DNA of 64,000 nt from assembly GCA_947462335.1 (NCBI GenBank), contig OX381707.1:84778610-84842609 (forward strand). Reading direction: 5' to 3'. The DNA is from Harmothoe impar (taxonomy: Eukaryota; Annelida; Polychaeta; Phyllodocida; Polynoidae). The position numbers and the translations under genes were made by a program. Below, in pieces: positions 11,540-23,214 of this stretch. Each line of letters opens with the position of its first letter. Position 1 is the first letter of the stretch. The notes under the pieces are model-generated. The model searched no databases and was not told where the DNA came from. It worked only from the letters and a program-made list of their open reading frames with translations.

Positions 11540-12273
11540 TAACAAAGGCATTTTCCCATATCTTTCTCAAGAACACTTGGTCTATTGGTTCCATGATTTT
11601 TTTTCTCTGGAGTTGCCGCATGAGTGCCACATATTAATTTACTGAAACAGCTTTACCTTTTTTTTCATAGGCCAGTTTTCCAAAGGCCAACAACCAGAGT
11701 GGGCACCTGGTGGACATTTAAATGACCCGCTGAATCCTGCTACCATTTCCCATGCCCCTGTGAGAATGGCACATACTTAACTGTCCATGTCCCTACCTGA
11801 TTTGTGAGATGCCCCCAACAGCTCCCTCTCTACATTATCACCTCCAGTACTTTTAATGATAAGGATGGGACCCGTTATATCACCCTGTGGGAGATTTGGG
11901 CTGGCCGGATGTGGTGGTGGAACATTGTTTATGCTGACACATCAGGCGGTAATGTTGCAGGAAAGGGTGACTGTCCATATAAACACAGGTTGTGCTTTTG
12001 TCTGGGTTCTGACTAATTCTGAAAGAGACTTTCTTTTTCTGGTGGGGGGGGGGGTTATTGCTAAAGGTTAATTTGGAAGACTAGAGAAAAAAAAAGGTGT
12101 TTCTTAAACTCTCAGGTGAACATGATCTAAAGGCCTATTTAATAAACGTCAATAATGCTGTTGGATGTGAGTAGATCTGATTCTGAGTGATCCTGCAAGC
12201 TGGAGAATTAAACACCCACAGAGAAGCCAACACTCCCTGTGGTGTAGGATGAGCAGCTGCTAGCTGTTGCTAG

Positions 12274-12703
12274 CACTTAGTCAGGCTGTCTGTTATCTGG
12301 ACACCTTCTGAGACCCCCGCTGTACACTGAACAGCTGTGTAACATGTCACTTAGTCAGGCTGTCTGTTATCTGGACACCTTCTGAGACCCCCGCTGTACA
12401 CTGTACAGCTGTGTAACATGTCACTTAGTCAGGCTGTCTGTTATCTGGACACCTTCTGAGACCCCCGCTGTACACTGTGTACTGTAACATGTCACTTAGT
12501 CAGGCTGTCTGTTATCTGGACACCTTCTGAGACCCCCGCTGTACACTGTGTACTGTAACATGTCACTTAGTCAGGCTGTCTGTTATCTGGACACCTTCTG
12601 AGACCCCCGCTGTACACTGTGTACTGTAACATGTCACTTAGTCAGGCTGTCTGTTATCTGGACACCTTCTGAGACCCCCGCTGTACACTGTACAGCTGTG
12701 TAA
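12274..12703 (+). repeat. Satellite of six 71/74-bp units
   Basis: Units beginning cacttagtcaggctgtctgt start at 12274, 12348, 12422, 12493, 12564 and 12635. The first two and the last end in the longer form with acagctgtgt, the others have a 3-bp shorter form with gtgtactg. Units are nearly identical, so the expansion is recent. One decayed unit lies at about 14550-14620 in the paralogous module, which shows the ancestral single-copy state. Confidence 0.9.
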
Positions 12704-15700
12704 GGAAGGATAGTCTATGGCTAGCTGTGATTAGTGAACCAGCGACCTCTTTACTCTATACCCTTATTCAATGGAGCCTAAGTGATGTGTTTTCCTGACG
12801 TAGTGGGTCTATGCATAGTCCCTGTCTAATAACTTCTGACCATTTACTTTAGGGATAAATTGTTCAATGATTCTTCAGAGGAAAATTCGTTCTTAAAGCA
12901 AACATTTAATTCCAATTGTCTTCATTCTCTTTTTTAAATCCTATATGTCCAGATGTTTTTTTTCCAACTTCACCTTTTTCTTTTCAGTGAGTGGAAAACA
13001 TCATAGGTCAATGCACCAAGCAGAAATTTATTGCTATATTAAGGCTGAACCATAAACTTGTCATAGACAGGTCTTGTGACCATCACAGACTGCCTGACCT
13101 TCTTAAAGATTCTCTGCCATGTAAGTGCAGAAATCACTGTGTACCAATACTCTCACAGAGGGCCGACTTATACAGTGCTACTGTAGAAACTACATCAATG
13201 GTAAAGTATCACTTCCCACTAGATGAGCCACACTAGTACCACATTATTCAGTGACAAATAAAGGGGCTTTAGCAAATCCCAGTCTTCATGATTCCTCCCA
13301 CCACTACTGAGATCACAGACTATAAACCACTTGGCAGCACTTACCCACCACTTACCACCAGTTGAGGCCTGACTCCAGGCGGGGTGGTTATGGCAGAAAA
13401 AGACGCTGTAGTAGAAAACGAAATGAGTAAAGTGGAGGACGTTTGGCAGCAGTTGTGGCATCCATTGTGGCTCTGATAGTTGCCACAGGGGGCAATTCAT
13501 AAAGAACGTACTTCCCAGGACCACTTCCATCCAGCTCCTGTGTTAATGAGTCAATGGGGGCTTTTCCACCCTCTTTTTTTCAAAACTCTATCAAGCCCAT
13601 GCACTGGAATCACTTATTGTATAATATTTTGTTCCATACAGCCACAGCCCAGTATATCCCTGTATCAAACTGAAATATATCAATTTATTTATCCTTGCAA
13701 TGACCCCTTCTTTTTTATATAGCTCACTTTTCTTACCCGCCATTTTCCAAAGGCCAGTCCCCTGGGTGTGGCACCCTTTCAAGACGGATGTTGCTAAAAG
13801 AATGACATTTTATCTTGAGTAGTGATGCATCCTGTAGGGTCTGCATGATGCTTGAAAGCAACTGTCGACTTTTTCACCAGGGCTGCATTTGCACATGATT
13901 AAATGGCCTAGCACATTAAAGAACTATGCAGTCCTTTAAGGGTTGAATTACTGGTGTAATCTCCCTACCATTTCCCATCCCCTCATGAGAACGCCACATA
14001 CTTACTTGACCATGTCCCTACCTGATTTGTGAGATGACCCTGGCAGGTCATTCTACATGTTATCACCCCCTCCTGGACCTTTAATGATAAGTATGGGATG
14101 TGTTATCTCACCCTGTGGGGTATCTGGGCTGGGATATGGTGGTGGAATATTGTTGATGTTGACACATCAGACGGTCAATGTTGCATGAAAGTGTTACTGT
14201 CCATACAAACACAGGTTGAGCTTTGCCTAGGTTCAGGCAAAGTCTAAGAACACAAATTCTGAAAGAGACTTTTTTTTTTGGGGGGGGGGGGGGGGGGTGA
14301 TTGCTAATTGTTAACGTTGAAGAATTTCTCAGATTCAATGTCACGAAAAAAGAGATGTTTCTCAGGTGGACATGGTCATAAGGCCTATTTTGTTTATCAA
14401 CTTTAATAATGCTGTTGGAAATGAGTAGATCAGATTTCTGAGTTATCCTGCAAGCTAGAGAATTAAAAACTCTCAGAGAGGCGAACACTCCCTCTGGTGT
14501 AGGATGCCCAGCTGTTAGACTGCACGTCCCGGTATATTTTTAGGGCTGAGTCGACTGTCTGTTATCTTAGACTCCCGCTCTACACTGGACAACTGTATAC
14601 TGTAACATGTCATGTCATAAACTGCAGTGTTTCAATACAGTGAGTTTCTAGTGTAGCCATTAAGGTCCTCTCACAGATGGCTTTCATATACAGCATATCC
14701 TAACACACTGCTACTGCCAAAACATCATTGATGGTGAATTACCTCTTACCGGAGACTTCCCTTTAGATTATCTAATATTCAGTAGCAATATAAGGCTTTG
14801 GCAAATCCCAGTCTTTACAATGCCTCCCCCTGCTTCAGAGATTAAAGACTATTAACCACTTGGCAGCACTTACCCACCACTTACCACCAGTTGAGGCAGA
14901 GCTCCAGGCAGGGCGGTTATGGCAGGAACGGATGCCACAGTAGAATACAAAATGACTGAAATGGAGGACATTTGGCAGCAGTTATGGCATCAATTGTAGA
15001 TCTAATGGCTGCCACAGGGGGTACTGCATATATGATGCACTCCCCAGATATGTCCTTGCTCTCGCCTTTCTCTCTTTGTACTGACTGTATTCTTATAGCT
15101 TCAGAAGGGATATAAGGACCATTCCTGATTACATGCAAAGCAACCGTCATGCCGGTTGTGAGTTCTAGAACGCCCAGCTATTCTGTGGTAGGGCACATCT
15201 AATTGCAATGCAGGACAACATATATAGGATACCAAAAACGACTTTTCAATAGTGAATAGTGTTCCTCAAAGTATGCCAAAGCAGAAAAAAGACCATTCTG
15301 AAAGTCATGCAGCCTAATTGCTTGGTAGGTTTTTGTTTCCCCAATTTTCTGTGTTTCCATCTGCTGAGAATGGCTGTCCTATAGTATAATTTCCCCACTC
15401 CCTTGTGGAAACTCCACATACTGACCATGCCAGTGGGCACAGAACTTTGAATCAACATGGATAAATGGTTGCCAAGGTTGATTCAATGTTGATCCAGCAT
15501 TGATTCAATGCTGAACTGGATTTTGTGCACTACTATTGCCCCAAGAGTTGCACAGTACTTCTCCACTCATCCACTGCTTCTCTGGTAAATGCCTGTTAAG
15601 GGACTGTTTGGACTCTCCGTGATTCTCTCTGAAAGGGGTTATCGGTTCAGCTGAGGTAATTAACCCCCCATCATACAATGTGATTGTACAGACTGGTGTT

Positions 15701-15850
15701 CCCTCTGCTAGACATGCCAAGCATGTAATTAAGGTCCTCAGTCACACAAAGGCAGTTTAAGACTAGAGTAGTTAGGAAGCAGCACTGATCACATCAGAGA
15801 AAATGTTATTTCTAGCTGTGCTTAGTGAACCAGTCAACCCAGAGCCCAAA

Positions 15851-16616
15851 GCCCTTACTCTTTGTATGAAGCGATTTCTGCAGAATCTCCTACTCAGATT
15901 ACTTGTTGTGCATTTCTTTGGCATTTGAGTATATTAATAATCAGCAGGCTCTTTGGTTATTGCCTTTGTGGACTCCTCCTATCTAAATTATTTCATACAG
16001 AGCAGAGCAAGATACTGTCTAGATCCATGTTTACCAAATCATTCACATCATGTGTCTGTGTCTATTTCTGTCTTTCAACGGTTGCCTCTGCCAGTTTTTT
16101 ATTCAAATATTTTGTAAATGACACTACATTGCCTTAGAGGTTAATTTGTAGGGTTGTGTGAGTTGTGTAAATGTATAACATTCTCAGTGCACAGAGAATG
16201 CTGTACCAATCCTCCTGCCCTCACTACACCTCCAATCCCTTTGGGAAACACAAAACTCACAATAGTCTATTACAGTTTCCCACAGAACTAGGGACATGAG
16301 ACCCTGTGTCCTATTGGCAGCCACTCACCCGTCTGCTACTGACCCGGCACGTGTCTGATTTAGACTCACCCATTGGTTCCTTCCTCAACACATGACTACA
16401 GTCAGGTTCAAGTGTTTATCACCAGGGGGTAATGTTGCTGTGACCCGGTAGGCCCTGGGAGCACCAGTTGAGCTGCCAAACACACTTTTCAGATTTCTAT
16501 GTGTGAATGTTGGTAACTGAAAGTGCCTCATTGGCAAATTCATATAGACAGTTCTTCTTTTCCTCTTCCCTCTACATTAATTCTTTCAAGAAATCCATTA
16601 ACGGCTGTGTATATAT
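15851..16616. other. Non-coding interval with a diverged repeat shared with 20.8-21.1 kb
   Basis: No gene is supported. The part at about 16230-16450 (gggaaacacaaaactcacaa ... cattggttccttcctc) is a diverged copy of 20860-21060. Confidence 0.55.
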
Positions 16617-16976
16617 AATAAAATATGACCTTTCTGATCAGAATTAGTTTTTGCAGCCCTTACAAAACAATATTACCTAATTGGCAACCCTTAAAGTGTG
16701 AACACTTGTAAATACTTATTCACTTTTCATTTCATTTCATGGAAAACATAAGAGCTAGTTCAGGGTATTTTACATGACTAAACTAAATCTTATTTAATAA
16801 AATATGACCTTTCTGATCAGAATTAGTTTTTGCAGCCCTTACAAAACAATATTACCTAATTGGCAACCCTTAAAGTGTGAACACTTGTTAATACTTATTC
16901 ACTTTTCATTTCATTTCATGGAAAACATAAGAGCTAGTTCAGGGTATTTTACATGACTAAACTAAATCTTATTTAG
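16617..16976 (+). repeat. Tandem duplication of a 180-bp unit
   Basis: The segment starting at about 16617 (aataaaatatgacctttctg) is repeated from about 16797 with one or two differences (tgtaaatac versus tgttaatac). It is two copies only, AT-rich and without coding capacity. Confidence 0.9.
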
Positions 16977-17868
16977 ACTTTGTTAATTGCCACATGCAAT
17001 AAATATTAAGCCCCACTCAACAGAGCCATTATACTTTTCTATGTATCAAACTATCCAAATACAATAACTCTCAATCAAAACACGACCTCTTCTCACCCTG
17101 CTGATTTGTATTGACTGTGTCACAGTCACATTACTCCTATAATCACTATCACTATCCAATCAAACAATTAACTTTCTGACAACAAGAAATGGTGAAAATT
17201 AAGTTGTTTTTTCAGCAAAGATGCAGAGAATGGTTTAACCCTATGAAGACAACAGGATGTCTCAGAATGTTGTGTTCATTTCTTTACATGATGCAGCCTC
17301 AGGACCATGATGAGGCCTCACTACTGTCAAATTGGTGCATCCTTCTGATGCTGAGTGTATCACAAACAGTAGACAGGTACTTTACTAACCAGTGCTGTAT
17401 TAAAGCATCATGCAAAAAAGAGGAAATAGCCCATTGAAACACTGTGTCATCCTTAACAGATGAATTGGGAAATAATGTGTCCAATTAAGAAATTATCAGG
17501 AAATGGCGGTGGAGCTACATGACTGGTTTAATGGCTGAGTGATGAATATGGTTTTAAAATTCAAAGCAATCAAAACGTGATAAGAGAACTAGTCTTTCAA
17601 GCCGATAAAATGTTCACGGGTTCTTAAGTTGCTTCAATTCTGCCATGTTTTAGAGAGGATGCCGTATCTCTGTGGAAAAAGACCAGACTCAAGTTGTTTC
17701 AAATGACATAATGCACTTGAATACTGATAGATAAAACTGATGACTGTAATGAATATTTTGATGCTGCAATCAATGACACTTTAGAGTAATATCTAAAAGG
17801 GCTTGCAGGGTGTATCATCCATTAACGGGTATATCCTAGATAGAAGTAGCACTTGATCCTTTTAGCCC
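16977..17868. other. Non-coding, nothing recognised
   Basis: AT-rich sequence with only short chance ORFs. I see no repeat, RNA gene or coding signal here. Confidence 0.5.
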
Positions 17869-17952
17869 TTGAATTCAATTCAATTCAATTCAATTCAAAT
17901 TTCTTTATTTTAACTGCAGCAATCAGGAACAAGTTCCTGTATTTTGATTATT

Positions 17953-18950
17953 GTCGGGCATAACTTCCATTGGGGAAGTTATTCCCATATTAGTGTACAT
18001 ACCAGTGCCACCTAGTGCCTCCCACCGGCACCAGCCGCGGAACTCTTCTCCAGGGGAGGGGAGGTACCAGCAGCAAGCAAGCAGGCAGCAAGGCCAGCAG
18101 CAGGCCAGCAGAGACTTTGTTTTTTTGGTTTTGAATTTCGGTCAAAATTCGGTCAAAATGACGGTCTGCTTTTGCGGAACAGAGTACCATGGCAACAGGA
18201 ATTCCTGCCCCAAGTGCAATGCCCCAAACCCGGACAAGGGAACCCCCAGGAAGGTGTTACAGGGGCAGGACCATCCTGCACCGGCACAGGACGACCATGG
18301 CGGCTCCCAGGGCCGGCAGGAGACCGGCCAGGGCAGCTCGGCCTCACCGGCACCCCCGGGCGATACGGCCCGCCAACACAGCGAGCAGGCCGCGGAGTAC
18401 GCCGCAGCCCGTGAGGGAGAGCTCCAGGAAGCTCTTGACCGGATCGAAGCATTGACAATAAAGGAAAAGGCAAGAGAGGAGGATTTAAAGCGTACACAGA
18501 GGTTGAAAGAGGCCGAGATGGAGCTGGCAGGTTTAAGGGCAGCAAATAATCGAATAGAAAGGGATACGAACTTCGCAGAGGCCGCATTCCGCGGTGTTGT
18601 TGATGCTATCCAGGGCGGACAACGCTGAGACGATTTGCAGCGGCCCTCGGATTCCCGCGGACCAGCCTTATACTACGCGGACCAGGGCACCAGCGGCCAC
18701 AAACTGTCCGCGTTACCCGAGGACGCCTCCGGCCAAGCTTTTTCGTCTCTGTCCGCGAAGCAGCAGCTCGGCGCGCATGCGCAAACCAACATGGCGGGTA
18801 ACAACATCCGCCCAGACGAAAACAGAGAGGAGGGTGTCGCTTTTTCGCAGTTTTTGGCCGAACGAAGGCGAATTAAGTCTCAAAACCTGTCGCAAACGAA
18901 AGAGCGTGGTCATTTACCCCCGTCACAGCCCTCAAAGCCGTCGCTGTATT
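17953..18950 (+). other. 1-kb GC-rich insert with 19-bp flanking duplication, nested in the LINE 3' UTR
   Basis: The 19-mer ttcctgtattttgattatt occurs at 17934-17952 and again at 18951-18969, directly flanking this segment. The block is much richer in G, C and CpG than its surroundings and splits the LINE 3' UTR, so it inserted afterwards. Duplication length fits target-primed reverse transcription, but there is no poly(A) or simple-repeat tail at either end and no inverted termini, so the mechanism is unclear. Confidence 0.7.
18158..18628 (+). CDS. Zinc-ribbon and coiled-coil protein of unknown function
   Basis: The ATG at 18158 gives a 156-residue product. A C4-type zinc ribbon lies at the N-terminus (MTVCFCGTEYHGNRNSCPKC, cysteines 4, 6, 17 and 20). 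A low-complexity P/G/Q-rich linker follows, then a charged heptad-like coiled coil from about residue 90 (EGELQEALDRIEALTIKEKA onward). The frame continues after the TGA at 18626-18628 through about 110 more coherent residues (ALYYADQGTSGHK to FLAERRRIKSQ) into the insert end, so a longer ORF may be cut by a premature stop. It resembles ORF1- or gag-type proteins of retroelements in layout only. No family was recognised. Confidence 0.5.
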   Translation: MTVCFCGTEYHGNRNSCPKCNAPNPDKGTPRKVLQGQDHPAPAQDDHGGSQGRQETGQGSSASPAPPGDTARQHSEQAAEYAAAREGELQEALDRIEALTIKEKAREEDLKRTQRLKEAEMELAGLRAANNRIERDTNFAEAAFRGVVDAIQGGQR

Positions 18951-19226
18951 TTCCTGTATTTTGATTATTACAGCAAGTCTTGAGATATTCATTTCTCGAC
19001 GTAACCAGTTATAAAATTCAAATGCATCACATTGGTATTAAGGCAAGGTAGCTGTGTTAGTGTGTGTTACATCATATCCATCATACTATTTAGAGTTAGT
19101 ACAAATAATATATAAAAGTGAGTAACCATGGACTTTATGATCCCAATATGGGGGGGGGGGGACGGGGAACCAGCAATTGCTCAGGCCAGGAGCTGTAGCT
19201 ATCATACTTGTTAATGACTAATGCTT

Positions 19227-20615
19227 TCATATCACAAGAGATTTTATGAACACATTTAGAGAGGGTGATCTTCGCTGGTGGACTGTCAGGGAGTTCCACT
19301 TGTGCTGAAGCTTATACGTGACACTTTGTTTTGCAGTAGTGCTTTCATACCAGTCCATTTTTGCTAAGATAGAGTCATGACTCCTAGTGCGAATCTCTCT
19401 GACATCATGATGGGATTTGTCTTTCATAAATTTATATGCTTCAATACTTAGTGCTACGTCTCTTCTCTTTTCCAGTGAGGAGATACCAGCCCAACTTCTT
19501 AAGGTTTCATTGTTGTTTCCCCTATCCTGAAAGTAACAGACCTTTGTCATTCTGTCAATAGAACTCTGGATTTTATCCAACCCTGCTTTGTTGCTTCCAC
19601 CATATAGTAGATGGCCATAATCAACTGTCGGGAGGACCATAGTCTTAGGGGTATCTAGGGTGGCCTCGAGAGTTAGCCTCATTCTTAGTCTAGTGAGCAA
19701 ATATGACTTATAGGATAGACTTTTATTGAGTACCCTGAGGTGGCCCTTGAAGTTCAAGTCGGAGTCCAACTTAACACCAAGGTACCTATACTGGTGTGTT
19801 TGTTTGATGTCCTGTCCATCAATTTGTAGTACCAAATGTCCTTGTATAGCTACCCTTTGTTTAGTACCATATAGGGCATATCTGGTTTTCTGGATTTTCA
19901 GGGACAACTTATTTTTCTTACACCAGTTTGCCACATTTGCAAGGTCCTCATTAATGAGGGCAAGGATGGCAGGGGTCAGGATCGGGTAAACACAGTATAA
20001 GGCAGTGTCGTCAGCATACAGTTGACTTTTCAGGGTTACAAGGGAGGTATTTAGGTCATTTAAATAGACCAGGAAGAGTAAGGGCCCTAGTATGGATCCC
20101 TGGGGGACTCCACAGAGAATAGTTTCAGGGGGGGATGTCACTCCATTTGCTTTGGTGGATTGTTTCCTACCCGTGAGGTAGGATTCAAACCATTTTACAA
20201 TGGCTTCACCAAGTCCAATTTTCTGTAATTTTTTACACAGCAAGGAGTGGTTTATTCTATCAAAGGCCTTGGCAAAATCCAAGTATGTGACCAGGGTGGC
20301 AGACCCTTTTTCTATGGCAGCATACATTTGGTAAGTCAGGTCATATAGGCTAGTCATAGTGGAGTGTTTTGGACGAAAACCATGTTGGTTGGGGTTAAAG
20401 ATGTTATTTACCAGTAGGTAATATAACAGCTGACTGTGCACTGCTTTCTCACAAAGCTTAGAGATTACTGGTAGTATCGAGGCCTATAGTTTGTGACTTG
20501 TGAGGTGGAGCCTCCCTTAGGGATGGGCGTGATTGTGGCTAGTTTCCAAGTATTAGGGAATGTGCTAGTTACCAGGGACAGAAACATAAGATACAATTTA
20601 CTAAGTCTTAATATC
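19227..20615 (-). pseudogene. LINE reverse transcriptase, truncated and frameshifted
   Basis: The main frame (20441-19227) shows RT motifs in order: NQHGFRPKHST, YLDFAKAFDRI, GVPQGSILGPLLFLVYLNDL and the YADD active site (codons at 20018-20007), followed by the thumb and a C-terminal region with YRYLGVKLD. Upstream sequence up to about 20615 carries the preceding motif (LATITPIPKGG ... TNYRP) in another frame, with the indel at about 20478-20484. The endonuclease domain is absent. Function would be target-primed reverse transcription, but this copy is not active. Confidence 0.9.
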
Positions 20616-20620
20616 TACTC

Positions 20621-23091
20621 CATAATGAAACATGTTTTAACAAGTTTATTTTGATTATATAAAAAAAGTCATCATTTCATCTATTATCATATACTTTTGG
20701 TTATGCTGCTCTTTTTCTAGCCTTTCCCTGCTCTGGTCAATTTCTAAATTGTCCCTACCAACCCCCCTATATGCACTGTATCTGATGACATATTACTCCA
20801 GTCTCTCACATCACAGGATATTGTTCAACCCAATATTGACCGCTCCCTACCCCATGCTCCCCATCAAACCCTCGGGGAAATACACATAGTTCGACAGTTA
20901 TCCAAACAGTACCACCATTTCACATCATCACAGGGATACATGATCAGCACACCATGAGACGTTGTCTCCTATTGGCCCCTGACCCTTTACGTGCCTGATA
21001 TCGAGGCGCCCATTGGCTCATTCCTCATCACAATACTACAGCTGGATGGGATGTGTGCTACATGTTTTTACCACAAGAGAGTAATTTGCTCTGACCTAGT
21101 GGGACTTTAAATGGCAGTGTAGCACTAAAACATGTCTGTCTTTTTTCTCTGTGAATGTTGTTAACTGGAACTATTCAGGGCCAAATGCTGGCAGATATAT
21201 CCACATGAAAAGTTAAGGTTCCCTACCACCAGCTCCCTTCTTCGTTATCCCCTAGGGGCCTTCCATAAAGTATGTACGCACCTAGGGGGTATGGGGGGGT
21301 CAGGGGAAATGCATACAAAAGCGTATATGAAAACAGGGGTGGGGGGGCGGAATCAAGAGCCATTTTAGCATACTCTTTATATACGCATTTTTACTTTTTT
21401 TTTGTGAGAGAAAACAGAACAATCCAAACTTTATTTTCTTTTGGATAAACCTGACTTGAAATTGTTGCTGTAGAGGGAAGCAAAAACTGTTCTGTTATGC
21501 CATATTTCACCTATAGTTGTTTAACATTCTTCATGGCCAAAATATTATATAGCTACTGCAGGTGCATTAGATGTCAGAACACCTGGAGGGGGTTTACATG
21601 GAAGGGTGTCATAATTACATTTAATGTTATTATGACACCCTTATCTCATCTATAATATAGAGCTATCAAACAAAGGGGGGCAGTCAAAAGAATTTCACCT
21701 GCATGTTACTACTGTAAAACCTTGCGTATAAGACGCGGCTTGTATATGCGAATTTTTGCAGCTCATAGGAACAGCCCAGGGTCGGGGTGTTCTTATCCTT
21801 GTCAGTGTTAAGTCTGTATATCTTCCTGACTGTCCCTATCTGTCTCATTTCTTTCTTATTTCCTTTGGGTAAAAATCCTAATCATCATTATTCCCTTTCT
21901 CAATTAGTATCTAAATAAGTATTTCTTGGGTCTTTTACTTTCAAATCTTACCTCATCACTATCGTCATCCAAATAAACAGTTTCACCACCGCCATTGACC
22001 CTTTAAGTACCACAGAGTGATTCATCACAGTGTACCTTTTATCATCATATTACATGACTTCAGCCCTGGCAAGTACCTCATGGCATCGTATCATCCATAT
22101 GTACACTCGTGAAGGTTAGGCACAATGCTTTACTGTAGCACTTGTTAGTTTCTTGCTGCATTCATGCATCCTGAAGATAAAAGGGCATAAATACATTAAA
22201 GAACAATAGGGCCCTAAAAGGGTAAGAGACAGCGCTTGGAAGTTTTTGTCCTGTGAAGAAGCAAGGAAGAGCTTTCAAAATAATGTGCAAGATACAATTG
22301 GGTTCAGTTTCATTTTGACATTAAAAGCAATGGAAATGAGAATGAAACAACTTTTAATATTTCATAGGCAATGAAGTGTCAGACAGGTTTGTTTTATGTC
22401 CTGTTAAAAGTAATTTTGAGATTAATATGATTAATGTTGTTTTGAGAGACTTAAGCCTTAGGGTAGCATAGTATGGCCTTATCTTCTTACTGTATATTGT
22501 TTAATACCTATCTGTGTATTGTTTAACACCTTCTGAGGGTAAAGCTTTTTTTTTTCCTGATAAACCTAGGATCATTCAAATGTAGTCCCCTTGTCTTGTT
22601 AATTACTATAATCTATTTAAGGATGAATCAGAATGAATTGATTTTGTTATGAATCAGAGTTGCTAATTTGTTTACAGCTGAGGGCTGAAGATTGTGTTCT
22701 TTTTTTATAACACATTTGGCCAGAGCTGTGAGAAGGCCGGTGGCTGGAGATGAAAGTGATCCTGTTACTGTACCTTATTATGCGGCCAGTTTGTCTTGTT
22801 TTAATACTACAGAGGTGGCACAAGCCTGTGTAGAGCTGGGCTAGGTGGGGATCAGGAGGTGCTAATGTGACAGGTGCTGGGCCATAGGTGACATATCAAG
22901 GATAATCCAGGGATGAGGGGGGATTAGGACAATCTGGTTGTGCGGTCATTAAATAGGACAAACCATGACCTGGGTAAGCCATGTAGAGCTGTAGGGATGG
23001 CCATACACCTGACACCAGCATCTCTGACTTACCCAACACTAGGCTCAGCTTGACACCAGCTCAAAGCCTAGACCCAGCTCCATGGCCTTAA
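20621..23091. other. Non-coding interval with dispersed repeats
   Basis: No gene is supported. It contains a G-rich repeat fragment at about 21245-21400 (gccttccataaagtatgtac type, common in invertebrate MITEs). It also has a diverged copy of 16.2-16.5 kb at 20860-21060, and a block at 22850-23050 (gctaatgtgacaggtgctgg) that recurs at about 48085-48340. Confidence 0.55.
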
Positions 23092-23210
23092 CCCTTTACG
23101 TGCCACACAGTGCGTTGATGCATTATTCCTTGGGTTTCATGATGCATGAATGCAACCTTGGAGATTAACTCACCAGGGCTGCATTCAAGCATCATGCCAG
23201 CTCTGCAGGG
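23092..23210. mobile_element. 119-bp MITE flanked by ttaa, piggyBac-like
   Basis: The element runs from ccctttacgtgcc to ctctgcaggg and is flanked by ttaa at 23088-23091 and 23211-23214. TTAA duplications with CCC/GGG ends are typical of piggyBac derivatives. The interior is partly palindromic (catgatgcatgaatgcaacc against gggctgcattcaagcatcat). Related decayed copies with the same core lie near 13835-13960, 24890-24950, 27170-27260, 31820-31860, 34715-34780 and 39270-39380. Confidence 0.65.
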
Positions 23211-23214
23211 TTAA

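Larger units (their letters stand above)
6882..15850. repeat. Host repeat module present in several diverged, ordered copies
   Basis: Block p1 (containing cccactagatgagccacact and ccacttggcagcac) occurs at about 6980-7510, 12830-13380 and 14650-14910, and again inverted at 37860-38060. Block p2 (tggccatttggcag type) occurs at 10850-11050, 11105-11250, 13390-13560 and 14930-15050. Block p3 (ccatgtccctacctgatttgtgagatg) occurs at 11780-12270 and 13990-14530. Block p4, the 71/74-bp satellite unit, is at 12274-12703, with one decayed copy near 14550-14620. The order p1-p2-p3-p4 is kept, so this is tandem or segmental duplication of a long unit. No protein-coding gene is supported in it. The small ORFs on both strands are not conserved between copies. 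Confidence 0.7.
17869..20620 (-). mobile_element. 5'-truncated LINE (non-LTR retrotransposon) with pentanucleotide tail, split by a 1-kb insert
   Basis: The minus strand carries RT sequence from about 20615 to the stop at 19227, then a 3' UTR. It ends at 17869-17898 in aaataaagaaatttgaattg followed by more gaatt units, a simple-repeat tail typical of CR1/L2/RTE-type LINEs. The 3' UTR is interrupted at 17953-18950. The endonuclease domain and 5' part are missing, as usual for dead-on-arrival copies. The clade is not assigned. Confidence 0.8.
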